NCBI RefSeq assembly: GCF_029590555.1
Contig: NZ_CP081002.1
Location: 552,501-616,500 of the forward strand
Origin: Sphingobium sp. V4
GTDB taxonomy: Bacteria; Pseudomonadota; Alphaproteobacteria; Sphingomonadales; Sphingomonadaceae
DNA: 64,000 nt
Reading direction: 5' to 3'
Of the stretch, positions 26,764 to 36,335 are shown in pieces; the first letter of the stretch is position 1; every line of letters starts with the position of its first letter. The position numbers and the translations under genes were made by a program. Under the pieces are notes generated by a model, which did no database searches, was not told the DNA's origin, and was given only the letters and a program-made list of their open reading frames with translations.

Positions 26764-27858
26764 ATGCTGAAGCCATTGCGCGCATTCCTGTTCGCGAGCC
26801 TGACGGTGATGGCGGCAACCGGTTCCACCGGTAGCCGCCCCGTCGCCTATTCCGCCCTTGACGGGCTGAACGCGGTCGCGCCAGCCGACGGTCGCCTGTC
26901 GGTGATGACCTATAATGTGCAGGGCCTGCCCTGGCCGATCGCCTGGGGACGGGACGAAGCGCTGGCAAAAATCGGCGATCGACTGGCCACCCTGCGCCGT
27001 GAGCGGCGACAGCCCCATATCGTCCTGCTTCAGGAAGCCTTCACGAGCGAGGCCGCCGCGATCGCGCGGCGCGCCGGATATGTGCATGTCGCAATCGGTC
27101 CGGATGCGGCAATGGCCGACGGTCTGCCGGCGACGAGACTCGATCGCGCCTATATCGCCAATGGGCGGTGGGAGCGGGGCGAGGGCATCGGCAAGCGCCT
27201 GGGCAGCGGACTTCTGATCCTGTCCGACTATCCGATCTTGGGGCAGGCGCGCATGGCCTTTCCCGCCTTCGCCTGCGCCGGGTTCGACTGCCTCGCCAAC
27301 AAGGGCACGCTGATCGCGCATCTCGCCGTACCGGGCTTCGCCGAGCCGGTAAGCGTCGTCAACACCCATCTCAATGCGCGCAAGGCCTCCGGCGTGTCCA
27401 TCGCCCGTTCGCAGCACGCATTTGCGCGACAGGTGATGCTGCTGGCCGACTTCGTGCGGAGCCATGTGCCGCAGGGCCGCACCCTCATCCTGGGCGGAGA
27501 CATGAACATCGGCGGCGACCCGGCGCGCAATGCCGCGTTTTTTGGCCAATGGGCGCCTATGGGACATAGGTTCGTCACCCCCGCCCTGGGCGGCATAAGG
27601 CAAGCCCTGACCATGCCCGCCCGGATCGACCGCGACGCGCTTAACGCTTCGGCCGAACGCGCGAAGGACTGGCTGTTCGCCCGCGACGCCAGCGGCCGCC
27701 CCATGGATGTCGCGCAAGCAACAGTTCCGTTCGGCAACGAAGCTGACGGCCGACCGCTGTCCGACCATTATGGCTATGTCCTGACCTATGCTCCGACCGG
27801 TCAACCGGAGGAGAAGACAGTCCGCCTGGCTGCGCTTGGCGGAAAGGCGATGCCATGA
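26764..27858 (+). CDS. secreted endonuclease/exonuclease/phosphatase (EEP) family hydrolase
   Basis: 364 residues. ATG at 26764 is preceded by a GGGGG stretch 8 bases upstream. The N-terminus is hydrophobic (AFLFASLTVMAATGS), suggesting export. The EEP catalytic motifs appear in order: MTYNVQGLPW, LLQEAF (metal Glu), NTHLNAR, GGDMNIGGD and SDHYG (catalytic His). Family members are nucleases, inositol phosphatases or sphingomyelinases; the substrate cannot be read from sequence. The ATGA overlap with the barrel gene suggests a linked secretion or scavenging function. Confidence 0.82.
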   Translation: MLKPLRAFLFASLTVMAATGSTGSRPVAYSALDGLNAVAPADGRLSVMTYNVQGLPWPIAWGRDEALAKIGDRLATLRRERRQPHIVLLQEAFTSEAAAIARRAGYVHVAIGPDAAMADGLPATRLDRAYIANGRWERGEGIGKRLGSGLLILSDYPILGQARMAFPAFACAGFDCLANKGTLIAHLAVPGFAEPVSVVNTHLNARKASGVSIARSQHAFARQVMLLADFVRSHVPQGRTLILGGDMNIGGDPARNAAFFGQWAPMGHRFVTPALGGIRQALTMPARIDRDALNASAERAKDWLFARDASGRPMDVAQATVPFGNEADGRPLSDHYGYVLTYAPTGQPEEKTVRLAALGGKAMP

Positions 27859-29014
27859 AAGGCCTTCTGACGGGCCTCGCCCTCCTGCCCTGCCTCTGCC
27901 CGAAAGCACAGGCACAGATCCACTCGATCGACCAGACCCCGCGCTTCACGCTGAAGCCGCCGGTGCGGCTGACGCTGCTGACGGCGCCGGCAGAACCCCG
28001 CGGGCCGCGACCGTTCAGCCTCGCCCAAGCCGCGCCGACGCGCGACGAGGCTGCGGTCCTCCTCGGCGTCGCCCGCCAGACGATGCAATTTTCGCAACAG
28101 CGCGAAAGTGGAGCCCGCGCCCCGTTGCCGCTTGCCGGGCACCTCTCGCGCACCCGCGTCCGCACGATCCGTATCGAAGGCCTGCTGCCCGTGGACGATC
28201 GCGCCAGCTTCCGCCTTGGCTGGTCCGGCGCCAAATATAGCAACCGCAACGCCAATGTGACCGCCGCCTACAGCAATGCCAATCTGCGCGCCAAGGACTG
28301 GTTACAGCCACACGCCGCGCTGCACTGGACGGCAACGAAAAATCTGTGGCTGCGCGCCGCCTATGATGAAAGCTTGCGCGCCTACGCCGATGTCGGCATG
28401 AGCGGTCCGCTGGGACTGAGGCGCGAGGATTTCCGGCAGTTACAGGACCGACTACGGCCCGAACGCCATCGCCGCATGACGATCGGCGCCGGATGGAGCG
28501 CGGCGCCGGGCTTCCGCGTGGCGCTTGAGTCCATCGTGGCCGGCTCGACGACCGGCTGACATTCGCAGAGGGAAGCGCCCTTCCCGTCAACCATGGATCG
28601 GCCAAGCTGCTGGGGGGCATGATGACGGCCGCACACCAGGTGGCGCCCTCTATCGGCTGGTCCCTGCGCTACAGCCATGCCCGTGTCGAACAGTTGGATG
28701 GCGACGTCGCGCAGGAACGCCGCCTGGCGGGCGAAGGCTATTGGCAGGTCGGCGCCTGGCGCGCCAGCCTGAGCGCCGCGCACACCAGTGCCGCTGCCCT
28801 GATTGACCCGGGCGCGGCCTCTGATCGCGCCATCCGTCTGTCGGCGGCGGTCAGCTTCCAGCCCCCCTCCCTGCCTGGGCTGGCCGTCGGCCTGCGCATC
28901 GCCGATCCCGACCGGCTGGCGAGCAGCGCCTTTTTGGCGCCAGACGCCCCGCTCGGCCTGCGCGCGCAGGATCAGGCGCGCGGCCTCTTGCTGTCCGCCA
29001 GCCTCCTGTGGTGA
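27855..29014 (+). pseudogene. outer-membrane beta-barrel protein interrupted by a frameshift
   Basis: The first frame runs from ATG at 27855 (signal peptide ending near CPKAQAQ) to a TGA at 28557. Barrel-like strands then continue in another frame, readable from about 28529, with RLDDRLTFAEGSALP and on to LLLSASLLW at 29014. Joining the frames near 28530-28550 gives about 385 residues with amphipathic strands and a C-terminal aromatic residue, as in outer-membrane barrels. A one-base loss or two-base gain explains the break. It may be a real pseudogene, phase variation or a sequencing error. No plug domain is seen. The start overlaps the EEP gene by 4 bases. Confidence 0.7.
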
Positions 29015-29075
29015 ACGCCATTTTTCTGTAGTATTGACGCCCTATCGCTGCCCGCTCCATCATCGGAGCCGTACC

Positions 29076-29897
29076 ATGACGCAGCGCACGATCTTTCTTC
29101 TTGCTATCGCTGCAAGCCTTGGCCTGTCGGCGATGGCAGTCGCGCAGGATGGCGCTGACGTCCCTTTGCCTGCTCCCGCTCCCATATTGATCCGCTTGGC
29201 CGCGCCCGAGGCGAACCAGGGCGTCGCTTCGGACGGAAGCCATGTCTATGCGATCGACAATGACCGGATCGGCAAATATCGCATCGCCGATGGCAAACGG
29301 ATAGCGGCCTGGCAGGGCGAGCGCCGCCTGTTTCCGCACATGAACAGTTGCACCATCGTCGGGCATGAACTGGTCTGCGCCGCATCTAACTATCCCGCCG
29401 TGCCCCAGACCAGCGCGGTCGAGATATTCGACACCCGCACCCTGCGTCACCTGCGCACTTTGAGCCTCGGCCTTGGACCCGGATCGCTGACCGTAATGGA
29501 CCGCCATGCCGGCAAATGGTGGGCGGTCTTTGCCAATTATGCGGGCAAGGGCGGTGAAGCAGGCCGCGACCATCGCTACACGCTGCTGGTGCGGATGGAC
29601 GACCACTTCCGGCAGGAGGCAGCCTGGACCTTTCCTGCCGCCGTGCTGGCGCGCTTCGCCCCGAAGAGTTGCTCCGGCATGAGCTGGAGCAGCGAAGGAC
29701 GCCTGTACGTCACGGGCCATGACCGGCCGGAAATCTACGAACTGGCGCTGCCCGACGCCGGATCGACACTGGAGTTGCGGCGCACGATCGGCTTCGCCTC
29801 GCCCGGTCAGGCCATCGACTGGGATCCGGCGGCAAAGGACCTGCTCTGGTCGATCGACCGGAGCCGGGGGGACATGATCGGCAGTCGCGTAAGATGA
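29076..29897 (+). CDS. secreted beta-propeller-like protein of unknown function
   Basis: 273 residues. A signal peptide ends near AMAVAQ. The mature protein has repeated short-strand blocks of the SDGSHVYAIDNDRIGKYRIADG kind, suggesting a YncE/SMP-30-like propeller of roughly five or six blades. A cysteine pair (NSC and LVC) could form a disulphide. It lies between the frameshifted barrel and the siderophore-receptor operon, on the same strand. I do not recognise a named family or an active site. Confidence 0.62.
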   Translation: MTQRTIFLLAIAASLGLSAMAVAQDGADVPLPAPAPILIRLAAPEANQGVASDGSHVYAIDNDRIGKYRIADGKRIAAWQGERRLFPHMNSCTIVGHELVCAASNYPAVPQTSAVEIFDTRTLRHLRTLSLGLGPGSLTVMDRHAGKWWAVFANYAGKGGEAGRDHRYTLLVRMDDHFRQEAAWTFPAAVLARFAPKSCSGMSWSSEGRLYVTGHDRPEIYELALPDAGSTLELRRTIGFASPGQAIDWDPAAKDLLWSIDRSRGDMIGSRVR

Positions 29898-29932
29898 AAG
29901 ACGATAGCCAGGACCATCTTCCGTAAATTGCT

Positions 29933-29951
29933 AATGCGATTGACTCGCATT
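29933..29951 (+). promoter_or_regulatory. Fur-like inverted repeat upstream of siderophore receptor operon
   Basis: AATGCGA (29933-29939) and TCGCATT (29945-29951) form a perfect 7-base inverted repeat with a 5-base spacer, 51 bases before the receptor ATG. AATGCGA/TCGCATT arms resemble iron-responsive Fur boxes of alphaproteobacteria. Its place before an iron-siderophore receptor operon fits. Confidence 0.55.
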
Positions 29952-30001
29952 GCTAAAACCCTCTAACGGGCGCGCAAGTCGCATCCGAAAAGGGGAATCA
30001 C

Positions 30002-32104
30002 ATGCACCGCCACCTGCACCATCTCTTGCTTGCTGGCGTTGTCGCCATCCTACCGGCCGGATCGGCGCTGGCGGCAGCCCCGGCGGACGCCGACGCGGGC
30101 GCGGTCGATGATTCCACCATCATCGTCACCGGCGCCGGCAATCAGGCGAGCAGTTCGGCAACGGGCCTGTCCCTCACCTTGCGCGAAACGCCGCAGTCGG
30201 TCAGCATCATCAGTCGCGAACGGATCGAGGATTTCGCGCTCACCAATATCAACGACCTGCTCTCCCAGGCCGTCGGCATCAATGTCGAGCGGGTCGAGAC
30301 GGACCGCACCTATTATAACGCACGCGGTTTCGACATCACCAATTTCCAACTGGATGGCATCGGCCTGCCACTGATCTGGGGCATCCAATATGGCGACCTC
30401 GATACCGCCTTGTTCGAAAATGTGGAAACCATCCGCGGCGCCAATGCCCTTCTGACCGGAGTGGGCAATCCGTCGGCAACGATCAATTATGTGCGCAAGC
30501 GCCCGCTGGACCATTTCCAGGCCAATGGCTCCGTTCAGCTCGGTTCCTGGAATCTGTGGCGTGCTGAAGCCGACATGTCCGCGCCGCTCAGCGAAACGGT
30601 CGCTGTCCGCGTGACCTACGCCCATCAGGAGCGCGACTCCTACCTCGACTATAACCGCAATAATCGCGACGTGATGAGCGGGATCATCAGTTGGCAGGTA
30701 ACGCCGCAGCTCAAGGCGACGGCCGGCTACAGCCGCCAGGAGAATGAAAGCGACGGCGTGCTCTGGGGCGCGCTGCCGCTGGTCTATAACGATGGAAGCC
30801 GGATCGACCATGCTCGATCGGCATCCACTTCGGCGGACTGGACCTATTGGGACACGATCGACACGACCGCCTTTGCCGAACTGGCCTACGCCTTCGACAA
30901 TGGCTGGTCGATGAAGGGCGTGTTTACCTACAAGCGGTTCGAAGAGGATGCGAAGCTGCTCTATGCCTATGGCGCGCCTGATGCCGATACCGGGCTGGGC
31001 GTCTATGGCATGGCGGGCGCCTATCCAGCCGACTACAAGCAATATCTGGGCGATTTCTATGCATCCGGGCCGGTCAGCCTGTTCGGTCGCGAGCATAGCC
31101 TGGCCTTCGGCCTGTCCACCGCCAAGCGCGATGGGTGGGAATGGTCGGCCCTGTCCAGCGCGCTGGTCGCCTATCCAACTGTCAGCCAGTGGGACGAGGG
31201 GTTGATTGCAGAACCAAGCTTTCCCGACGCCTATCTGGCAGCGCGGAGTACCGACAGGCTGACCCGCGCCTATGGCGCCGCACACCTCAACCTGGCCGAC
31301 AATCTCAAGGCCGTGGTCGGCGCCAGCGCCATGTGGCTCAAATCCACCGGTTACAGCTACGGCAGCGATCTCTATCGCAAGGACAGCAAGGTCAGCCCCT
31401 ATGCCGGCCTGGTCGCCGACCTGACATCCAACATCTCGCTTTATGCCAGCTATACCGACATCTATAACCCGCAGACGCAGGTCGACGTTAACAATGTCCG
31501 GCTCGATCCGGCCAAGGGCACCAGCGTCGAGGCGGGCGTAAAGAGCGAGTGGCTGGGAGGCAAGCTCTACGCCACCGCTGCCGTCTTCCGCGCAAAGCAG
31601 AAGGGGCTTGCGGAATATGCCGGCGTGTTCGGTGCGGATGGTGCTGGACAGGCGGGCGACAGCTATTATCGCGGCGTCGATACCACCTCCAAGGGGTTCG
31701 AGTTGGAGATGACAGGCCATATCACCGAAAACTGGTCGCTGAGCGGCGGCTACACCTGGCTCGATATCGAGGATCAGGACGGCAAGGATACGCGCACCTG
31801 GCTACCGACCCGGACGTTGAAGCTGTCCAGCACCTACAATGTGCCGCAGTTCAACGATCTGAAGCTGGGCGCTCAACTGCGCTGGCAGAACGCTATTCGC
31901 AGCGCGGTCGACGTGGGCACGTACCGGCAGAAGGGTTATGCGGTACTCGATCTGATGGCCGGCATCCGCGTGGTCGATCATGTCCGCGCCAGCGTCAATG
32001 TCCGCAACGTAACCAACACCCGCCACCTCAACAGCCTGATGTGGGGACAGGCCTATTATGCGCCGCCACGCAACATATTGGCGACGCTCAGCGTGGAGTA
32101 TTGA
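30002..32104 (+). CDS. TonB-dependent siderophore receptor
   Basis: 700 residues. The signal peptide ends near GSALAAAPA. The plug has the siderophore-receptor pattern: LTLRETPQSVSIISRERIEDF, NARGFDITNFQLDGI, ETIRGANALLTGVGNPSATINYVRKRP. The barrel ends with ASVNVRNVTNTRHLNS and LATLSVEY. There is no signalling extension. It leads an operon with DUF3649, PepSY and DUF3325 membrane proteins, a set repeatedly found with ferric-siderophore receptors, and a Fur-like repeat precedes it. The ligand (hydroxamate or catecholate) is not determined. Confidence 0.92.
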   Translation: MHRHLHHLLLAGVVAILPAGSALAAAPADADAGAVDDSTIIVTGAGNQASSSATGLSLTLRETPQSVSIISRERIEDFALTNINDLLSQAVGINVERVETDRTYYNARGFDITNFQLDGIGLPLIWGIQYGDLDTALFENVETIRGANALLTGVGNPSATINYVRKRPLDHFQANGSVQLGSWNLWRAEADMSAPLSETVAVRVTYAHQERDSYLDYNRNNRDVMSGIISWQVTPQLKATAGYSRQENESDGVLWGALPLVYNDGSRIDHARSASTSADWTYWDTIDTTAFAELAYAFDNGWSMKGVFTYKRFEEDAKLLYAYGAPDADTGLGVYGMAGAYPADYKQYLGDFYASGPVSLFGREHSLAFGLSTAKRDGWEWSALSSALVAYPTVSQWDEGLIAEPSFPDAYLAARSTDRLTRAYGAAHLNLADNLKAVVGASAMWLKSTGYSYGSDLYRKDSKVSPYAGLVADLTSNISLYASYTDIYNPQTQVDVNNVRLDPAKGTSVEAGVKSEWLGGKLYATAAVFRAKQKGLAEYAGVFGADGAGQAGDSYYRGVDTTSKGFELEMTGHITENWSLSGGYTWLDIEDQDGKDTRTWLPTRTLKLSSTYNVPQFNDLKLGAQLRWQNAIRSAVDVGTYRQKGYAVLDLMAGIRVVDHVRASVNVRNVTNTRHLNSLMWGQAYYAPPRNILATLSVEY

Positions 32105-32108
32105 TGGC

Positions 32109-32414
32109 ATGGCGGCCGGGCTGAAGCCGTATCGGCAGGGATGGCGCTATCGCGCCAATATCGCGCTGCGCATCCTGGCAGCGACGGTCGGCGCCTATCT
32201 GGTGACGGCGCTGGTCGCCATGCTGCTTGCCCGCACGCTGCCGATGAGCCGGGTGGAGGCCGTAACGAGTGGCACGATGATCGCCTATCTTGCCGCCCCG
32301 ACCGTCACCATCTGGGCGTTCCTGGCGCGCAGCCCCTGGCGCGCGCTGGCGGGGGTTGCCCTGGCGGCCGGGTTGCTCGCGCTGGGGACGTGGGCGGCGG
32401 GACCGCCCGCATGA
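32109..32414 (+). CDS. DUF3649 inner-membrane protein, iron-uptake accessory
   Basis: 101 residues from ATG at 32109, with GGAG 10 bases upstream. Three hydrophobic segments (about 20-41, 52-70, 74-95) and the core LVTALVAMLLARTLPMSRVEAVTS match the small DUF3649 membrane family. It overlaps the PepSY gene by 4 bases. Members occur almost only beside TonB siderophore receptors and PepSY reductase-like proteins, but their biochemical role is unknown. Confidence 0.78.
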   Translation: MAAGLKPYRQGWRYRANIALRILAATVGAYLVTALVAMLLARTLPMSRVEAVTSGTMIAYLAAPTVTIWAFLARSPWRALAGVALAAGLLALGTWAAGPPA

Positions 32415-33919
32415 GTCCCGTCGCCGCCATGATACGCGACAGTGCGCGCCAATGTATGGCCTGGCTGCACGGCTGGACAGGGCTTCTGCTCGGCCATGTC
32501 CTCTTCATCATCTGCCTCACCGGCACACTGACGATATTCAAACCGGAAATCAGCCAGTGGATGCGCCCGGAAGCCCGGGCTGTGGCGTCGCCTGCAGAGG
32601 CGATCCTCGCCGCCACGCGCTGGCTCCAAGCCAATAGCAAGGACTCGACCGGCTGGTATCTGTCGGCGCCGGACGATCGGGCCAATATCGTCGAGGCCAG
32701 CTATGACAGCGACGGCGTCTACCGCACACAGGCGCTCGACCCGCAAACCGGCGCCCCGGTCGCGCGCGAAACTTTGGGCGGTGAATTTTTCTATCGCCTG
32801 CATTTCGAACTGGAACTGCCCTATCCCTGGGGGCGGCTGCTCGCCTCGCTCGCCGCGATGACGATGCTGGTTGCGCTCGTCACGGGGGTTATCGCCCACA
32901 AGCGCATCTTCAAGGACGTCTTCACCTTCCGGCCGTTCAAGGGGCAGCGTAGCTGGCTCGATGGACATAATGGCCTTGGCGTTCTGGCCATGCCCTTTCA
33001 TATCATGATCACTTTCACCGGATTGCTGACCCTGGCCTCGCTCAACCTGCCCTGGGGCATGGCGGGTGCTTATGGCGAGGATATGGCGACAATGTACGCC
33101 GATCTGGCGCCGGGGTCCGTCACCCGCGCAGCAAGTGGAGAAAAGGCAGCGTTGGCGCCGCTTGCGCCAATGCTAACCACCGCACAGCGGCATTTCGGCG
33201 GTACGCCGATAGGCCGGGTCTATGTCTTCAACCCCGGCGACAAGGCCGCCGTCGTCACCGTCTACCCGTCGGACGCCGAGGCGATCGGCTATATGCCCGC
33301 CGAAATCAGTTTCGATGGCGCAACCGGCCACACCCTCAAGGCGTGGACCGAGACACGGACGGGCATCCGCACCTACCAGACCATCTACGGCCTCCACATG
33401 GCGCGCTTCGCGCCTTCGCTCACCCGCTGGCTCTATTTTCTCGGCGGCGCGATGCTGACGATGGCGATCGCGACCGGGATGGTCCTGTGGATCGTCAAGC
33501 GCCGTGAACGCGCACCGCTGTCGGTGGGCAACCGCATCCTCGAACGGCTAAATGTCGGCGTGCTGACGGGTGCGCCGATCGGAGCGGTCGCCTTCCTCAT
33601 TGCCAATCGCTTGCTGCCGCTGGGCATCGTCGCCCGCGCGGAGACGGAAGTGTCCATCGCGCTGTGGACCAGCGGCGCAGCGTTGGCCCTGGGCATGGTT
33701 CTGCCGCCGGCAATCGGCTGGCCCGTGCTGCTGGGCGGGCTTGCCATTGGCTGCGTGTCGGCCGCGTTCCTCGGCCCCATCTGGCCAGACGGATGGCCGC
33801 TGGCGACCGTAAACCTGTTGCTGCTGGGTGTCGCGCTGGCTCTGCTGCCGGTCATCCGCCGCCAGGTGCAGCGCAAGCGCCCGCCGGCACCGACACGACG
33901 CAGGGCCGTGGCGACATGA
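32411..33919 (+). CDS. PepSY-associated TM protein, probable siderophore-iron reductase
   Basis: 502 residues. It has the four-helix PepSY_TM core: WLHGWTGLLLGHVLFIICLTGTLTIF at the N-terminus, LHFELELPYPWGRLL, VTGVIAHKRIFKDVFTFRP, and WLDGHNGLGVLAMPFHIMI with its His pairs, which are candidate haem ligands. Additional C-terminal helices follow (to about 490). Related proteins (FoxB, FegB, PiuB) reduce ferric siderophores at the inner membrane. It is coupled by 4-base overlaps to DUF3649 and DUF3325 genes. Confidence 0.85.
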   Translation: MSPVAAMIRDSARQCMAWLHGWTGLLLGHVLFIICLTGTLTIFKPEISQWMRPEARAVASPAEAILAATRWLQANSKDSTGWYLSAPDDRANIVEASYDSDGVYRTQALDPQTGAPVARETLGGEFFYRLHFELELPYPWGRLLASLAAMTMLVALVTGVIAHKRIFKDVFTFRPFKGQRSWLDGHNGLGVLAMPFHIMITFTGLLTLASLNLPWGMAGAYGEDMATMYADLAPGSVTRAASGEKAALAPLAPMLTTAQRHFGGTPIGRVYVFNPGDKAAVVTVYPSDAEAIGYMPAEISFDGATGHTLKAWTETRTGIRTYQTIYGLHMARFAPSLTRWLYFLGGAMLTMAIATGMVLWIVKRRERAPLSVGNRILERLNVGVLTGAPIGAVAFLIANRLLPLGIVARAETEVSIALWTSGAALALGMVLPPAIGWPVLLGGLAIGCVSAAFLGPIWPDGWPLATVNLLLLGVALALLPVIRRQVQRKRPPAPTRRRAVAT

Positions 33920-34242
33920 TCGCGAGCGCGGGCTTCCTCTACCTGGGCCTTTTCGCCTTGGCCGCCAGCATGGATCGGCATCGGCGGACACTGGCTGGAC
34001 CGTGGCACCGCCCCCCGGTCGCTCCGCTGCTTGCACCGACCGGATGGTGCCTGCTCGGCCTCTCGCTGCTCAGCATCGCGCCCGGCTGGCATGGCGGCAT
34101 CGGGCTGGTCAACTGGTGCGGACTGCTGCCGCTGGTGGCCGGGATCATGATGCTCGGCCTGACCTACCGCCCCGAATGGCTGCGACCGGGCCTAGTCGTT
34201 GCGCTGCTACTGATCGCGGCCGGCGCAATGCTTCGCGCCTGA
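33916..34242 (+). CDS. DUF3325 membrane protein, iron-uptake accessory
   Basis: 108 residues, starting in the PepSY gene stop (ATGA). It opens with a hydrophobic FLYLGLFALAASMDRH segment, where the SMDRH motif after the first helix is typical of DUF3325, then three further helices. It is the last gene of the siderophore-receptor operon and converges on the histidine kinase gene with a 3-base gap. Confidence 0.75.
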   Translation: MIASAGFLYLGLFALAASMDRHRRTLAGPWHRPPVAPLLAPTGWCLLGLSLLSIAPGWHGGIGLVNWCGLLPLVAGIMMLGLTYRPEWLRPGLVVALLLIAAGAMLRA

Positions 34243-34245
34243 CCG

Positions 34246-35610
34246 TCATTCCTTCATGTCGATGGTAGCGACGACGCCGCCATCCGTGGCATTGCGCAGC
34301 CGTACCGCAGCCTCGAAGCTCATAGCCAGCGACCGGGCGATGGTGAGGCCGATACCCGTGCCATGTCGTCCACCCGGCTGGCCGCTCGGCCCGCGCGTGA
34401 ACGGCTCGAACATCTGGTCTATCTGATCGGCGGGGATGCCGGGTCCATGGTCGCGCACCTGAATGAGAAGCCGCCCGCCAGCCCGCGCGCAATTGATGTC
34501 GGCGCTGCCCCCATATTTGACGGCATTGTCGACCAGATTGGCAATGCAGCGACTGAGCGCATTGGGCTTGACCCGCACCGACCCGCCGCAGCCCCCGGTA
34601 AAGCGTACCGGCGCGCCCAGATCCTGCGCATCCTCGACCATGCTCGCAAGGAGCGAGTCGATGTCGACCATCGACCATTCCTCCCGCGATTCCGCGCTGC
34701 TGGCAAGGTCGAGCCCCTCGCGCACCAAGGTCAGCATCGCATGATGATCGGCCAGCAACCGCTCACGCAGTTCGACATTTTCCACCAGTTCCAGCCGCAG
34801 CCGCATCCGCGTCAGCGGCGTCTGGAGGTCATGGCTGATCGCCGCGAGCAATTGCGTCCGCTCGGCAAAGCCGGCGCGGGCGCGGCGCTGCATAAGGTTG
34901 AAGGTCGACAAGGCGGCACGTACTTCCTCCGGGCCGGTTTCCGGCACGTCCTGCGGATCGAGCGACAGGGAGAAAGCCTCCGCGGCGCGTTCCAGCCGGC
35001 GCAGCGGCTTGGCCACGAAGCGCGCAACCAATATCCCCAGCCCGGCCGAAGCGGCGATAATGACCAGCAGATAGAGCGGGTTGAAGATGGTGCTGGGCGG
35101 TTTGGCGATGCGGGGGAAGGTCAGTGCCATTGCGCGCCGCTGTCCGCCAATATCGGTGAAGCGCACGATCCAGCAATCCGGGCGCGGCGCGTCTACCAGG
35201 CCGGCAGCCCGGTCCTTCCGGTCATTCGGGGGGAAGCACAGGCCAACGGGAACCTGTCCGGCTTCGGGCTGCGACTGTATCCCGAACCGCTCCTTCAGCG
35301 ACGCTTCAAGATCGGCATCCGGGTTGCTGAGCGATACGCCATCGGGCGCGGGATAGGCGCCGACGATATTGTGCGTGGCCATCATCGCTTCCACCCGCGC
35401 CGGATCGCGGCGCAGCCTGGCGGCGATATCGACCGCACTCGCCACCACGCGCTGTCGTCGCACGCGTTCGAAGTCGTGATGGCGCGTCTGCTCCGCAACC
35501 AGCAACGCGATGATCGCCGCGACCGACATGCCGAGCGTAAGGATCAGAAAGATCTGGCCGGCCATGGTTCCGAAAAAGGCGCGCACGCGGGCAATCGGCC
35601 GCATCTTCAT
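34246..35610 (-). CDS. sensor histidine kinase
   Basis: 454 residues. Transmembrane helices at about 15-40 and 178-200 flank a periplasmic sensor domain of some 135 residues with two cysteines. A HAMP linker follows, then HisKA with phospho-acceptor His260 (AAISHDLQTPLTR), then HATPase_c with N box NLVDNAVKYG, G1 DHGPGIPAD and G2 GRHGTGIGL. Its start overlaps the regulator stop by 4 bases. Divergence from the RND operon suggests the pair senses an envelope or toxic stress and drives efflux. Confidence 0.9.
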   Translation of the reverse strand: MKMRPIARVRAFFGTMAGQIFLILTLGMSVAAIIALLVAEQTRHHDFERVRRQRVVASAVDIAARLRRDPARVEAMMATHNIVGAYPAPDGVSLSNPDADLEASLKERFGIQSQPEAGQVPVGLCFPPNDRKDRAAGLVDAPRPDCWIVRFTDIGGQRRAMALTFPRIAKPPSTIFNPLYLLVIIAASAGLGILVARFVAKPLRRLERAAEAFSLSLDPQDVPETGPEEVRAALSTFNLMQRRARAGFAERTQLLAAISHDLQTPLTRMRLRLELVENVELRERLLADHHAMLTLVREGLDLASSAESREEWSMVDIDSLLASMVEDAQDLGAPVRFTGGCGGSVRVKPNALSRCIANLVDNAVKYGGSADINCARAGGRLLIQVRDHGPGIPADQIDQMFEPFTRGPSGQPGGRHGTGIGLTIARSLAMSFEAAVRLRNATDGGVVATIDMKE

Positions 35611-36335
35611 GTATAGTCGACCCCGCTTGCCAGCACATATCCCTCGCCGCGCACGGTCAGGATCAGTTCGTCGCCGCCGGCCACCCCGGCCAGCTTCTGC
35701 CGCAGCCTGCTCACCTGCAGGTCGATCGACCGATCGAAAGCGGCCGTTGCGCGCCGTTCGGGAAGCAAGGTCTCGCGCGCGAGGACGACATTGGGCTCCT
35801 CGATGAAGCGACTGAGCAGGCGGAACTCCGCCGACGACAGCATCACGAGACGATCGTCGGGCGCGACCAGCCGGCGCTGCTGCAGATCGAGCCGCCATGG
35901 ACCGAAATGGGCATAGCGCATCGTGCCGCCACGCGGCGCAGGCTCGCTGCGTGCACGCCGCAACAGGTTGCGGATACGCACCAGCAATTCGCGCGGCTCG
36001 AACGGCTTGGTCAGATAATCGTCGGCGCCCAATTCCAGTCCCAGCACCCGATCGATCGCGCTGCCGCGCGCGGTAACCATGATGATCTGCACCTCGGCTC
36101 CTTCGGCCCGCAGTTCGCGACAGAGCAAAAGGCCATCGCCATCGGGGAGGTTGAGGTCCAGCACGATCAGATCGACCGGATGTTCACGCAGCGTCTGGCG
36201 CAGTTCGGCCAGGCTGGAGGCTGACAAAAGCCTGTAATTTTCCTGCTGCAGCTGCCCGACGATGAGTTCGCGTATATCCGCATCATCATCGACCACCAGC
36301 ACGGTGGCGGGCCGGGTAAGGGATGAGTCCACCAT
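35607..36335 (-). CDS. OmpR-family response regulator
   Basis: 242 residues. The receiver domain has the acidic pair in VVDDDAD and the phosphorylated Asp60 (DLIVLD), and the Lys switch in YLTKPFEPREL. The C-terminal winged helix (about 140-240) has the usual LLSSAEFRLLSRFIEEPNVVLARETLL and DRSIDLQVSRLRQKL. It is first in the operon with its kinase. GATAC direct repeats 51-84 bases upstream look like its own binding site. Confidence 0.92.
   Translation of the reverse strand: MVDSSLTRPATVLVVDDDADIRELIVGQLQQENYRLLSASSLAELRQTLREHPVDLIVLDLNLPDGDGLLLCRELRAEGAEVQIIMVTARGSAIDRVLGLELGADDYLTKPFEPRELLVRIRNLLRRARSEPAPRGGTMRYAHFGPWRLDLQQRRLVAPDDRLVMLSSAEFRLLSRFIEEPNVVLARETLLPERRATAAFDRSIDLQVSRLRQKLAGVAGGDELILTVRGEGYVLASGVDYT

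Noticed and set aside
28530..28560. Programmed ribosomal frameshift in the barrel gene
   Set aside because: No clear slippery heptamer followed by a stem-loop was seen, so a mutation or sequencing error is simpler.
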